Shown here: piece by piece, positions 34,187 to 42,451 of the stretch | Position numbering within the stretch: the stretch's first letter is position 1 | How the letters are laid out: every line of letters begins with the position of its first letter | Position numbers and translations under genes: made by a program | Origin: an uncultured Pseudoteredinibacter sp. | GTDB lineage: Bacteria > Pseudomonadota > Gammaproteobacteria > Pseudomonadales > Cellvibrionaceae | Length of the DNA: 64,000 bases | Direction: 5' to 3' | Assembly: GCF_947500695.1 (NCBI RefSeq) | Contig: NZ_CANMSS010000004.1 | Span: forward strand, 62,001-126,000 | The notes under the pieces: model-generated | Told to the model about the DNA's origin: nothing | Databases searched by the model: none | The model's input: the letters and a program-made list of their open reading frames with translations, nothing else

Positions 34187-34225
34187 GATGTCGTTTATCG
34201 GCAACGGCGAAAAGAGTAAATAATT

Positions 34226-34783
34226 ATGATTTATTCCGTGTGTAAGCGTGCAGCACTTTCTTTGGCTGCCTTGTTTCTGAGTGTGAATGTGTCGGCGGTG
34301 GATATTACGGCGCAGGTGCAGCAGTGCAGCTCATGTCATGGTGTTGATGGTCGATCCAGTAATGATCTTTGGCCAAATTTAGCGGGTCAAAAGGCCGGCT
34401 ATATCGCCAGTAAAGTACGAGCGATTCGTGATGGTGAACGAATCGTGCCGACGATGATGCCTTTTGTACAAGCTTTGAGCGACGAGCAAATTGACGCTGT
34501 GGCAAAGCACTTTGCTTCTAAAAAACGCGCAAAAGCAATCGGCTCTAAAAAAGAGCTGCCAGGTGCCCATGTTCGAGCTCGCTGTGTGTCCTGTCATGGC
34601 ATGCAAGGCATAACTGTTAATCAGTTATGGCCTAACCTTGCCGGTCAAAAGGCTGGCTATTTATTGAAACAGCTTCGCGATTTTCGTAGTGGTCAACGCA
34701 AACACCCAATTATGGAAGTGATTGCTGGAGAGCTTAACGACGAACAGAGCAAGCAAGTTGCTGAGTATTATTCTTTGCAGTAA
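34226..34783 (+). CDS. Dihaem cytochrome c4-like protein
   Basis: 185 residues, exported (signal cleaved near VSA at ~25). Two homologous halves each carry a haem motif, CSSCH and CVSCH, and each is followed by LWPNLAGQKAGY, so the gene arose by internal duplication as in cytochrome c4. It probably carries electrons from the amine dehydrogenase to a terminal oxidase. It is too small and of the wrong architecture to be MauG. Last gene of the aau operon, ending at a strong terminator. Confidence 0.92.
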   Translation: MIYSVCKRAALSLAALFLSVNVSAVDITAQVQQCSSCHGVDGRSSNDLWPNLAGQKAGYIASKVRAIRDGERIVPTMMPFVQALSDEQIDAVAKHFASKKRAKAIGSKKELPGAHVRARCVSCHGMQGITVNQLWPNLAGQKAGYLLKQLRDFRSGQRKHPIMEVIAGELNDEQSKQVAEYYSLQ

Positions 34784-34791
34784 TCTTGCAA

Positions 34792-35283
34792 TTACAGTGA
34801 CCATTGGTACATGGTCACTGTTTTCCCTTCTGGATGTTTCACATTCTCTAATGCAGAAAACCCCAAGGCTTGATGAAACAAGTGTGAGTTAGGGTTTGGT
34901 GGAGAATGGTTTACTTCACACACCACATTATCAATTCCCTGCTGCTTACACCATTGCGCGGCATTGTTGTATAAGCGTTTCCCTATCCCTTGGCTACGGG
35001 CCCAAGGTGCTACAATAATGCGATCAACATAGAGAAAATTATCGCAATGTTGTTGTAACCACTGAAAGTTAAAGCTTTGATAATTTGTGTTGTCTTTGTG
35101 AAAGCCAATCAGAAAGCCAAAGATTTCATCGTCATCATCAAAGATACAATCGCAATAATCCGCCTGTTGTAGTAATTGTTGGAACTCGTTTTGCTCAAGA
35201 TGATTCACATGGGGCACTTCAACATTGTTGATGGCGCTCATATGAGCATGGGGCAATTGCGAAGGGTTAAAATTCTTTGGCAT
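34792..35283 (-). CDS. GNAT-family N-acetyltransferase
   Basis: 163 residues with the GNAT acetyl-CoA binding core: strand beta4 VDRIIVAPWARSQGIGKRLYNNA (the R-x-x-G-x-G/A loop as RSQGIGK) and a following LFHQALGFSALEN that is typical of motif B. It would transfer an acetyl group to an amine; the substrate is unknown. An internal Met (residue 15) is an alternative start. It follows a second GNAT gene by 11 bp and probably shares its transcript. Confidence 0.85.
   Translation of the reverse strand: MPKNFNPSQLPHAHMSAINNVEVPHVNHLEQNEFQQLLQQADYCDCIFDDDDEIFGFLIGFHKDNTNYQSFNFQWLQQHCDNFLYVDRIIVAPWARSQGIGKRLYNNAAQWCKQQGIDNVVCEVNHSPPNPNSHLFHQALGFSALENVKHPEGKTVTMYQWSL
34794..34824 (+). terminator. Operon terminator, embedded in the opposing acetyltransferase gene
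   Basis: Perfect 11-bp stem ACAGTGACCAT-TGGTAC-ATGGTCACTGT followed by TTT, starting 11 bp after the dihaem cytochrome stop. It overlaps the last codons of the minus-strand GNAT gene. Confidence 0.9.
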
Positions 35284-35294
35284 ATTCTTTTGAC

Positions 35295-35843
35295 TTATCT
35301 TTTAAACAAAGGGTGCTGCGGATCAATATAATAATGCACGGTTTCGCCGCTGTCGGAAAGGCAAATATCATCGCTGCGTTGAAATCCCAGTTTAAGCAAT
35401 ATGTTTCCAGAGCGAACATTGTGGGGTGATGTGATAGCAACAATAGGTTTGATCTTCAACTGCTCTACACCAAATTGATAAATAGCGCGGCAGGCTTCAA
35501 TAGCATAGCCTTTGCCTCCAGCATCGGCTAGAAACGCATAGCCTATATCAACATGCTCAAGAGTAGGGCGGTCAATAAAACCGACACTGCCAATGGCTTT
35601 ATTGTTGCAATCACATACGACATACATGCCAAAACCGTTTTCAAGATAAGATTGATGCACATTGTTCTGTATATGGGCTTGGGCATCACTTAATTGGTAG
35701 ATTCCTCGATCGCCAATATTTTCAAGCCAGCCTTTAGAGGTCATCAGTTCTAAAAAAAACCGGGCATCATCGAGAGTTGCTTGACGTATTGTTAAGCGTT
35801 CGGTTGCCATTGGTAAATTAGGCAGCTCTATCATTATGTTCAT
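35295..35843 (-). CDS. RimJ/RimL-type GNAT acetyltransferase
   Basis: 182 residues. The N-terminal TERLTIRQATLDDARFFLELM signature and the YAFLADAGGKGYAIEA acetyl-CoA loop place it in the RimJ/RimL subgroup (Acetyltransf_3). Possible targets are protein N-termini or small amines. Start alternatives at Met4 and Met12 exist; the last sits directly before the domain. First gene of a two-gene unit with the next GNAT. Confidence 0.87.
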   Translation of the reverse strand: MNIMIELPNLPMATERLTIRQATLDDARFFLELMTSKGWLENIGDRGIYQLSDAQAHIQNNVHQSYLENGFGMYVVCDCNNKAIGSVGFIDRPTLEHVDIGYAFLADAGGKGYAIEACRAIYQFGVEQLKIKPIVAITSPHNVRSGNILLKLGFQRSDDICLSDSGETVHYYIDPQHPLFKR

Positions 35844-35921
35844 TAATCTCTTTTGTATGGTGGGTGTATTTCTGGCTTTTGGTGTTGAAGCTTAGAGCAC
35901 CAGTGTTTTTCATTTTGCTAC

Positions 35922-36308
35922 TTAGTAGTAAGGCTCATCGCTCAGCCGTTTTGATATCCACCAATAATTACCAAATGGATCTTTTACACCAGCTTGCCTA
36001 TCACCATAGGGCATATCTTGGGCCTCAAACAAACATTCGGCGCCTGCCTGGCATGCGCTTTTGAGAGCTTGGTCGACATCATCTACATATAAATAATGGC
36101 TGCTTTGCAAGGGGCCTATTTGTGCAGCCTCGCTCACCATAAAGGTGCAGTCGATAATACGCAACTGGGCATTTAACAGGCGCCCATTGCTGCACTCTCT
36201 GCCCAGTTCTTCAGCACCAAACGCACTGTGCATAAATTCTATAAAGTCACTGGCGTTTTCCACAAAAAAGTAGGCGCTCAGCCGTGGCGTATCAATCGGT
36301 AAGACCAT
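35922..36308 (-). CDS. VOC-superfamily (glyoxalase/PhnB-like) protein
   Basis: 128 residues with a beta-alpha-beta-beta-beta module pair: SAYFFVENASDFIEFMHSAF, then VSEAAQIGPLQSSHYLYVDDVDQAL and a terminal VKDPFGNYWWISKR, the classical VOC ending. Proteins of this type bind a metal or antibiotic-like ligands; I cannot assign a substrate. It is a single gene near the two acetyltransferases on the same strand. Confidence 0.82.
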   Translation of the reverse strand: MVLPIDTPRLSAYFFVENASDFIEFMHSAFGAEELGRECSNGRLLNAQLRIIDCTFMVSEAAQIGPLQSSHYLYVDDVDQALKSACQAGAECLFEAQDMPYGDRQAGVKDPFGNYWWISKRLSDEPYY

Positions 36309-36431
36309 ATATCTAGCTCTGGCATCATTATTTACTTCCTAGTCTGCGATGAGCGATTGCTTAAGGTCAAGTTCATGTTTGTGCTGTAGCTTTCAAGTGG
36401 TATCGTTTAGCGTTAGTCTCAGGAGGCTTTT

Positions 36432-36950
36432 ATGCAACGTCTAATCGCATCACTGTTTGGCGCTATATTGTTATTGAGTTATGGCAGTCATGGCCTTGCT
36501 CATGAAGATTATAATTCTTATGGTCATTCTCATAGCGACTCACATAAGCGCTCTCATAGTCACTCACACGGCGACTCTCATAAATACAGTCACAATAAGA
36601 CTCACAAAAACAAGCACAGCAGTAAAAAGCTATATTATGCGGCTCCTACCATTAAGCATACGGGTATAAAGCTCAGTCAGCATAAGCGCCATGGAAATAA
36701 AAACAGGCATCACAAGAACAAGCGTTATCATCGCCATTACAGCGGCTATCACCAAGGTCATTGGCATGAGGGGCAACATTACCATTTGTCTGATCATCGC
36801 TATTGTCAGCAGCGCCAAGGTAGTTACAGGAATCATCAACCAGCTTATATAAGTTACGGCAACGGTAGTCATAGCGTGACACATTATTATCGCCCCAAGC
36901 ACTATGGCAAACACAAAAAGCCAAAGTTTAAGGTTGTACTGGGTTTTTGA
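36432..36950 (+). CDS. Secreted histidine-rich protein
   Basis: 172 residues with a signal peptide (about 1-23, cleaved after GLA) and a mature part dominated by His, Ser, Lys, Tyr and Asn. An N-terminal tract has regularly spaced HSH units (about 30-60), a basic HKxKRYHRHY region follows (about 90-110) and then GHWHEGQHYHLSDH (about 113-126). Likely to bind Ni, Zn or Cu in the periplasm, which is an inference from composition. A good AGGAGG precedes the start. No neighbouring metal transporter shares its transcript. The repeats could also inflate or shift the frame in assemblies. Confidence 0.75.
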   Translation: MQRLIASLFGAILLLSYGSHGLAHEDYNSYGHSHSDSHKRSHSHSHGDSHKYSHNKTHKNKHSSKKLYYAAPTIKHTGIKLSQHKRHGNKNRHHKNKRYHRHYSGYHQGHWHEGQHYHLSDHRYCQQRQGSYRNHQPAYISYGNGSHSVTHYYRPKHYGKHKKPKFKVVLGF

Positions 36951-37159
36951 TCAGTTCTATTCATTTTACTAATTGTTTTTTCAGACAAATTAACTGGAGT
37001 TTATGGCTCAAGAGTGCTTTGTTGATCAGAATCTAGTTCTGATTGAAAGCCTCTTGACCTGCCAAAAACTCTGGCGCATAGTCGGCCTCCCAGTTAGAGA
37101 GTTGGCAAAGTAACTGGGCCGATAAAATGACAAAGAAGATCTGTTACGAGAAGCGGGCT

Positions 37160-37552
37160 ATGCGTTTGATGCACACTATGCTACGAGTTGCCAATCTTGA
37201 GCGCTCGATAGCATTCTATACCAAAGTCATGAATATGCAGTTACTGCGCCTGCAGGAGTATCCTGAAGGGGAGTTTACCCTGGCTTTTCTCGGCTATGGT
37301 GACGAATCTGATAACACCGTTTTAGAGCTCACCTATAACTGGAGCGAGGCCAACTACGATCATGGCAATGCCTATGGTCATATCGCTATTGAGGTGGACG
37401 ATGTCTACGATGCCTGTGAGCAGATCCGCGCTGCGGGTGGTGATATCACTCGAGAAGCCGGTCCCATGACCGCAGGCACGTCTATTCTGGCCTTTTGCCA
37501 AGACCCAGACGGCTATGCCATTCAGCTGTTGGGTAAACGCGGGCTGCAGTAG
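37160..37552 (+). CDS. gloA: Lactoylglutathione lyase (glyoxalase I) homologue
   Basis: Glutathione-dependent isomerase of methylglyoxal hemithioacetal. 130 residues from the ATG at 37160; the start at 37127 would add 11 residues not found in GloA. The numbering runs parallel to Escherichia coli GloA: His5, Glu56 and His74 are present, but the fourth metal ligand and catalytic base, Glu122, is Gln122 (YAIQLLG). Otherwise the family blocks MRLMHTMLRV, FYTKV, LELTYN and DPDGY are conserved. Activity may therefore be altered, and a second glyoxalase gene elsewhere would be expected. Single gene on the plus strand. Confidence 0.85.
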   Translation: MRLMHTMLRVANLERSIAFYTKVMNMQLLRLQEYPEGEFTLAFLGYGDESDNTVLELTYNWSEANYDHGNAYGHIAIEVDDVYDACEQIRAAGGDITREAGPMTAGTSILAFCQDPDGYAIQLLGKRGLQ

Positions 37553-37845
37553 TCGCATGGCTGATTGAGGCCTGATCATAAAGTTGGCCTTGTTAAGCCA
37601 CAAAGCAATACCTTATTCCCTTTTATAGGCCCCGTTTGCGCTCGACTTATTGAGTTACGGCGCGATGCGGTATTACCTCGCGCATTGGTTGCACCCGCAA
37701 AACCTGTTAGAATCCTGCACCTTTTTCAACCTAAGCTATGCTGTATGGCATTCCTTGGTCATTTAGCTGTCCTCTAATGTGAATCGCTGCTAGTTGCTTC
37801 ATATTCGGACACCCAAGCCCTGCACCCATAGATTTCGAGGCTCAC

Positions 37846-39414
37846 ATGTTTAATCTGATTCACGAGAAGGCGAATCAATACAATATTAAGAACGATGTTC
37901 TATCCGGCACCACTGTAGCACTGGCGTTGGTGCCAGAAGCGGTTGCCTTCGCCTTTGTGGCAGGCGTAGAGCCGATGGTAGGTCTATACGCAGCCTTTAT
38001 GATGGGTTTGCTAACGGCAGTATTTGGCGGTCGCCCTGGCATGATTTCTGGTGCCACCGGGGCCACGGCTGTTGTGATGGTCTCTCTGGTTGCTCAGCAT
38101 GGTGTGCAATACTTATTCGCCGCAGTGCTGTTGGCCGGTATTATCCAGATACTAGCGGGTGTGTTTAAGCTCGGTAAATTTATCCGCATGGTGCCCCATC
38201 CGGTGATGCTGGGCTTTGTAAATGGCCTAGCGATTGTGATCTTCTTGGCGCAACTGGGCCAATTTAAAGTGCAGGGCGCCGACGGCCTTGAGTGGATGCA
38301 GGGTAACGCCCTGATGATCATGGTGGGCTTAATTGCACTAACCATGGCGATTGTACACTTCTTGCCTAAACTAACCACCGCAGTACCAGCCGGTCTCGTC
38401 GCTATTATCGCGGTAACACTGATTGTGATTGGCCTGGACCTTGAAGCACGCTCCGTGATTGATTTTGTACGTGATAGTCTGCCAGCCGATGAGGCAGCAA
38501 CTGCAACCCTTAAAGGAGAGTTGCCGAGCTTTGCCATTCCAGCAGTACCAATGACCCTTGAAACCCTTTGGATTATTCTGCCGTACGCGGGCATTATCGC
38601 CGCTATTGGCCTGATTGAATCGCTATTGACCCTTAGCTTGATTGACGAGATTACCGAAACTCGTGGTCAGGGTAACCGTGAATGTGTGGGGCAAGGCATC
38701 GCCAACAGTGTAAATGGTGTTTTCGGTGGTATGGGCGGCTGCGCCATGATTGGTCAAAGTATGATCAATATTAATAATGGCGGTCGTGGTCGATTATCAG
38801 GTATAACCGCTGCATTAGTGCTGCTGGCCTTTATTTTGTTTGGTGCAAAGTACATTGAAATGATCCCGCTGGCCGCTTTGGTGGGGATTATGTTTATGGT
38901 GGTGTTAGGCACCTTCGAATGGTCTTCTTTGCGCATTATGCGCAAGATCCCACCGTCTGATGCCTTTATTCTGATCTTGGTATCTGCTGTAACCGTGGTT
39001 TACGACCTGGCAATTGCGGTGGTTATCGGGGTGATTGTTTCGGCTCTAGTGTTCGCCTGGAAACACGCCAAGCACATCATGGTAGATACTTATACCGATG
39101 AGAATGGCTACAAGGTCTATGATTTGCGTGGCCCGATATTTTTTGGTTCAGTCAGCCACTTCCGTGAGTTGTTTGACCCCAAGAATGACCCGGAGCATGT
39201 TGTTATTGAATTCAAGCGCTCCCGTGTCAGCGATCACTCAGGGATTGAAGCACTTGATGCGCTGGCAATACGTTATCAGAAAGAAGGTAAAACCTTGCAT
39301 CTGCGACACCTCAGCCCAGAGTGCCGTAAATTGCTGAAGAATGCCGGTAATTTATGCGAGGTGAATGTATTGGAAGATCCAAATTATCGAGTAGCCACAG
39401 ATATTTTGGCTTAA
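37846..39414 (+). CDS. SulP-family inorganic anion transporter with STAS domain
   Basis: 522 residues: an N-terminal core of about 10-12 helices (residues ~15-400) with the SulP signature region [27 protein letters not shown], and a cytoplasmic C-terminal STAS domain (~420-515) with DHSGIEAL, where the Ser corresponds to the anti-sigma-antagonist phospho-site position. Imports sulfate, bicarbonate or another anion by proton or sodium coupling; which one is not decidable from sequence. A 293-bp upstream gap contains no other credible gene. Confidence 0.93.
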   Translation: MFNLIHEKANQYNIKNDVLSGTTVALALVPEAVAFAFVAGVEPMVGLYAAFMMGLLTAVFGGRPGMISGATGATAVVMVSLVAQHGVQYLFAAVLLAGIIQILAGVFKLGKFIRMVPHPVMLGFVNGLAIVIFLAQLGQFKVQGADGLEWMQGNALMIMVGLIALTMAIVHFLPKLTTAVPAGLVAIIAVTLIVIGLDLEARSVIDFVRDSLPADEAATATLKGELPSFAIPAVPMTLETLWIILPYAGIIAAIGLIESLLTLSLIDEITETRGQGNRECVGQGIANSVNGVFGGMGGCAMIGQSMININNGGRGRLSGITAALVLLAFILFGAKYIEMIPLAALVGIMFMVVLGTFEWSSLRIMRKIPPSDAFILILVSAVTVVYDLAIAVVIGVIVSALVFAWKHAKHIMVDTYTDENGYKVYDLRGPIFFGSVSHFRELFDPKNDPEHVVIEFKRSRVSDHSGIEALDALAIRYQKEGKTLHLRHLSPECRKLLKNAGNLCEVNVLEDPNYRVATDILA

Positions 39415-39485
39415 CCGGTATAGTAAAATAAGTGCTTAGCCATTTGAGCGTTGGGCCAAGAGGTGTCCAGCGCTGTTAGTTTAAA

Positions 39486-39504
39486 AGCCAGCTAGTAGCT
39501 GGCT
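39486..39504 (-). terminator. Terminator hairpin between SulP and DUF4124 genes
   Basis: AGCCAGCT-AGT-AGCTGGCT; on the minus strand it is followed by TTTTAA, so it best serves the DUF4124 gene, with possible use by the converging SulP transcript. Confidence 0.65.
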
Positions 39505-39523
39505 TGAATAAAACTCGAAAGGT

Positions 39524-40096
39524 TTAGCTGCAATCGCGGCTGACCAGTTTTTTCTGTCGTTCAACAGAGCGCTGTAAGTAATCCAGGGTTTGCTCTGGTG
39601 CACCTTCCAGCTTACGCTGCTGATACTGTGCCTCGAGTTTGCTCATTCGAGTGCGACTGCTAGCGCAGCGTCGATGCTTTCGACTTAACTCCTTTAATCG
39701 AGCCTGATCGTCTTCACTCATCCGTTCATTTTCAATGGCGGTATTCGCTTGTTGGATAGTGGCGGCACGGGGCGCTTCCGTCTCTTCATCTTTAAGCTTT
39801 GGCTGCTCGGTTTCGCTGTTGTCGACGGGTTTTTGAGGCTCAACGTCATTAGGCAGTGCGAGCAAAACATCTTCAGAAGAGACTAGGCCTTCAGCTTTGG
39901 GCTTTTTATCAGCCTCTTTGATCAGTTTGGCTCCTGGCCTCGGTTTATCGCTGTATTGAAACTTACCGGATTCATCCTGCCAGCGATAAATTTGTGCTTG
40001 GCTAGCAGTACTGGCAAATACAAAAGCGGCGCTTGCCACGAGGGCAAGATGAAAAGAGAAGTTTATGGCATTAGATTGATGTGTTGCTGGGGCCAT
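39524..40096 (-). CDS. DUF4124 exported protein
   Basis: 190 residues with a signal peptide (cleaved near SQA at ~34) followed at once by the DUF4124 motif IYRWQDESGKFQYSDKPRPGA (36-56), found in many gammaproteobacterial envelope proteins. The rest is Glu/Lys/Ala-rich and probably helical, with a Cys-containing tail. Molecular function unknown. Monocistronic, with a terminator hairpin just downstream. Confidence 0.83.
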   Translation of the reverse strand: MAPATHQSNAINFSFHLALVASAAFVFASTASQAQIYRWQDESGKFQYSDKPRPGAKLIKEADKKPKAEGLVSSEDVLLALPNDVEPQKPVDNSETEQPKLKDEETEAPRAATIQQANTAIENERMSEDDQARLKELSRKHRRCASSRTRMSKLEAQYQQRKLEGAPEQTLDYLQRSVERQKKLVSRDCS

Positions 40097-40336
40097 CCGA
40101 GAAAACCTGTCTAGCGTTTAGCGTATAAAGCCGGACACACCACGCCGACTGCTTAATAACATCTTAGCACTGTTAGGGGAAATGAGCCTGTTAACTTTGC
40201 CGCAATTTATTGGCTTGCTACTGCCGTTCAAACTATGGAATTGACCGCTCACGGAGCTTGCAGGACTTTAGTTTAGAATTTGTTGGGAATGGAGGCTATT
40301 GAGTTTAGAGGTTGTAGGCTTTTGATGCTGTTGAGC

Positions 40337-41023
40337 CTAGATATTGTTAAAAAGTCTCTGTATCTGTCGTTCGATAGTCAGCTCGGCCAGCTGCCAATTG
40401 CTTTCGCAGTTCTCCACTACGAGTAAATACTCGAGCCACTGAATAATGCCGTGTAGGGCATGTGCATCTGCTGTGGCTGAATCATTGCCGATCAGCTGCA
40501 AAAAGGCCTCGATCGCGGCAATGACATCGTTACGCAGGTTTTCATAACGCGCTTCTAAGCCACTATTGTGGAGAGTTTCATTTAAAAAGGCATGTTCGAG
40601 GCGTCTAGCTTGGGTATCTTCAACTTGGCGTCGAACATGCTCCAATACTAGCGTAGGAACTGAGCGGGCAAGTTCGGCTCTCATCTGCTGTCCGCTAGGA
40701 TCGCTGCTTAATGTCCTTTGGCTACTTTGGTAGGCCGCTAGGGTTTGTTCCTGTAACCAAGAATTGCGGGCTTGGCTTTGCTCTGCAAACAACGCGAAGG
40801 CATCATTAATGAGATCGTTGATGTCTTTAAAATAATAGGTAGTGGCAGACAGTGGGACGTCAGCCTCCTTGGCAATGGCTCTATGGCGCACAGCCCTGAT
40901 GCCGTCGTTCGCAATAAGACGCAAGGTGGCCTGCAAAATCTCATTGCGGCGGTGTCTGCTATTGGCTCTGAGGGGCTGTCGCCCCTTAAAGTTGCTTTCC
41001 TGGTTCTTGTCTACATCAGCCAT
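40337..41023 (-). CDS. TetR-family transcriptional regulator
   Basis: 228 residues. The N-terminal HTH (about 23-70) reads RRNEILQATLRLIANDGIRAV and then LSATTYYFKDINDLI, the usual TetR recognition helix pattern. The C-terminal ligand domain is all-helical and divergent. The start has a good GAGGT site. It is transcribed in the same direction 56 bp after rnfE, where nth is found in many gammaproteobacteria, so it may be co-transcribed with the rnf operon. Ligand and targets unknown. Confidence 0.87.
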   Translation of the reverse strand: MADVDKNQESNFKGRQPLRANSRHRRNEILQATLRLIANDGIRAVRHRAIAKEADVPLSATTYYFKDINDLINDAFALFAEQSQARNSWLQEQTLAAYQSSQRTLSSDPSGQQMRAELARSVPTLVLEHVRRQVEDTQARRLEHAFLNETLHNSGLEARYENLRNDVIAAIEAFLQLIGNDSATADAHALHGIIQWLEYLLVVENCESNWQLAELTIERQIQRLFNNI

Positions 41024-41079
41024 GATGATTTGCTACCTCAGTTTAGGCCTAGAGTTGGCTGAAAGGTGCTGTTAACAGT

Positions 41080-41802
41080 TTAGCTAATGTGGCCAGTTGT
41101 GCGAACACGGCGACTTCCGGCGACGACTGGTGCTTGCTTGGCCTTGGCTTTTTCTTGCTGGTGATGGTCTATGGCATTCTTTGCAGCGATTAAGAAGCCC
41201 GTCACGATAAAGGCTCCAGGTGGCAGCAGCGCTACTAATAAGCCGGGGTAATCCTTGCCCATTAGCTGTAACTCCCAATTGGCCGCCATGGGGCCTAAGA
41301 GCAGATCCATACCGGCAAACAGCGTGCCGGCACCCAAAAGCTCTCTGATACCGCCCAGTGCCAGTAAAACCAATAAAAAGCCTAAGCCCATCATGACAGC
41401 ATCAACGGTTGAAGCCAGTACACCATTTTTACTGGCAAATGCATCGGCACGCCCAAGTATGGTGCAGTTGGTAACAATCAATGGGATAAAGATACCGAGA
41501 ATTTGATACAGCTCATAAGTGAAGGCCTGCATCAACAGTTCGGTTGCGGTGGTAAACGAGGCGATAATCATCACAAAGGCGGGTAGGCGGATCGCGTCGC
41601 TAACTGCGTGGCGAATCAATGAAACGCTAATGTTGGACCCTAGCAGTACCAACATAGTGGCAAGACCTAAACCCAGCGCATTAACTACTGAGCCGGTAAC
41701 GGCCAGTAATGGGCATAGCCCCAACAATTGCACCAAGGCAGGGTTGTTTTCCCACAAACCTTTTTTACTGATGTCGGCGTAATCAATGCTTTTATCAGTC
41801 AT
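41080..41802 (-). CDS. rnfE: Rnf electron transport complex subunit E
   Basis: 240-residue integral membrane subunit of the ion-translocating ferredoxin:NAD+ oxidoreductase. Six hydrophobic helices; [21 protein letters not shown] and [19 protein letters not shown] are the conserved Cys-bearing half-motifs shared with RnfA (Cys ligands of the membrane [2Fe-2S] cluster). Overlaps rnfG by 8 bases. The basic C-terminal tail extends about 20 residues beyond the membrane part. Confidence 0.96.
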   Translation of the reverse strand: MTDKSIDYADISKKGLWENNPALVQLLGLCPLLAVTGSVVNALGLGLATMLVLLGSNISVSLIRHAVSDAIRLPAFVMIIASFTTATELLMQAFTYELYQILGIFIPLIVTNCTILGRADAFASKNGVLASTVDAVMMGLGFLLVLLALGGIRELLGAGTLFAGMDLLLGPMAANWELQLMGKDYPGLLVALLPPGAFIVTGFLIAAKNAIDHHQQEKAKAKQAPVVAGSRRVRTTGHIS

Positions 41803-42451
41803 TGGCAGGCTCCTGTTGCGTTAAATGGCTTGGCTTTTTTAACAGCCAGCTATTAAAGGCTTCTACAGATTGTTTAACTTGTTTGACTACGGCTCTTGGC
41901 GTAATGGTAGCACCAGTAAACTGATCAAAATCGCCGCCGTCTTTTTTAACGGCCCATGCCGAACTGTTCTCAGCCGTTAACGATCGGCCGGTAAAGCTCA
42001 AGATCCAATCGCTTTTTTTAGTTTCAACTTTATCGCCTAGGCCGGGGGTTTCTTTGTGGGCCAATACCCTAACTCCACTGAGCATTCCTGATGGCGTAAT
42101 GCCGATCAACAATTTTATATCGCCGCTGTAACCCTCGGGGGCAATGGCGGGAATTAAATAGGCGATCACTTTTCCAGAACGCTTGGCCAAATAAACTTTT
42201 TCATCGCCTTGCCAGTGCAGTGTTTTCTGCAGGCTTGCAGGAATATCTAAGCTGTCGGCTAACAGGTCGTTGTCATGTTTTTCTGGCAGGCTGGCGATAA
42301 TTTCTAATAGCGCTTGCTCTGCGGCTTTGCGTTCCGCGGCTGCAATCCGGTCTTTGGTCATTAAGTGGGTGCCCGCTAAAACCGCTGCCGTCAGCAACGC
42401 AAAGGCACCCAGCAAAATGGCATTTTTGCTGATTGAATCACCTAGTGTCAT
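41795..42451 (-). CDS. rnfG: Rnf electron transport complex subunit G (covalent FMN)
   Basis: 218 residues. An N-terminal membrane anchor (about 12-32) is followed by a periplasmic FMN-binding domain with [12 protein letters not shown], whose Thr carries the covalent FMN through a phosphoester bond, put in place by ApbE (not in the window). Overlaps rnfD by four bases (ATGA). Confidence 0.95.
   Translation of the reverse strand: MTLGDSISKNAILLGAFALLTAAVLAGTHLMTKDRIAAAERKAAEQALLEIIASLPEKHDNDLLADSLDIPASLQKTLHWQGDEKVYLAKRSGKVIAYLIPAIAPEGYSGDIKLLIGITPSGMLSGVRVLAHKETPGLGDKVETKKSDWILSFTGRSLTAENSSAWAVKKDGGDFDQFTGATITPRAVVKQVKQSVEAFNSWLLKKPSHLTQQEPAND

Noticed and set aside
34226..34783. Dihaem protein as MauG
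   Set aside because: At 185 residues with two c4-like halves it lacks MauG's size and peroxidase-like layout.
37565..37777. 70-codon frame between gloA and the SulP gene
   Set aside because: No convincing start signal, composition unlike the neighbours, no recognised family.
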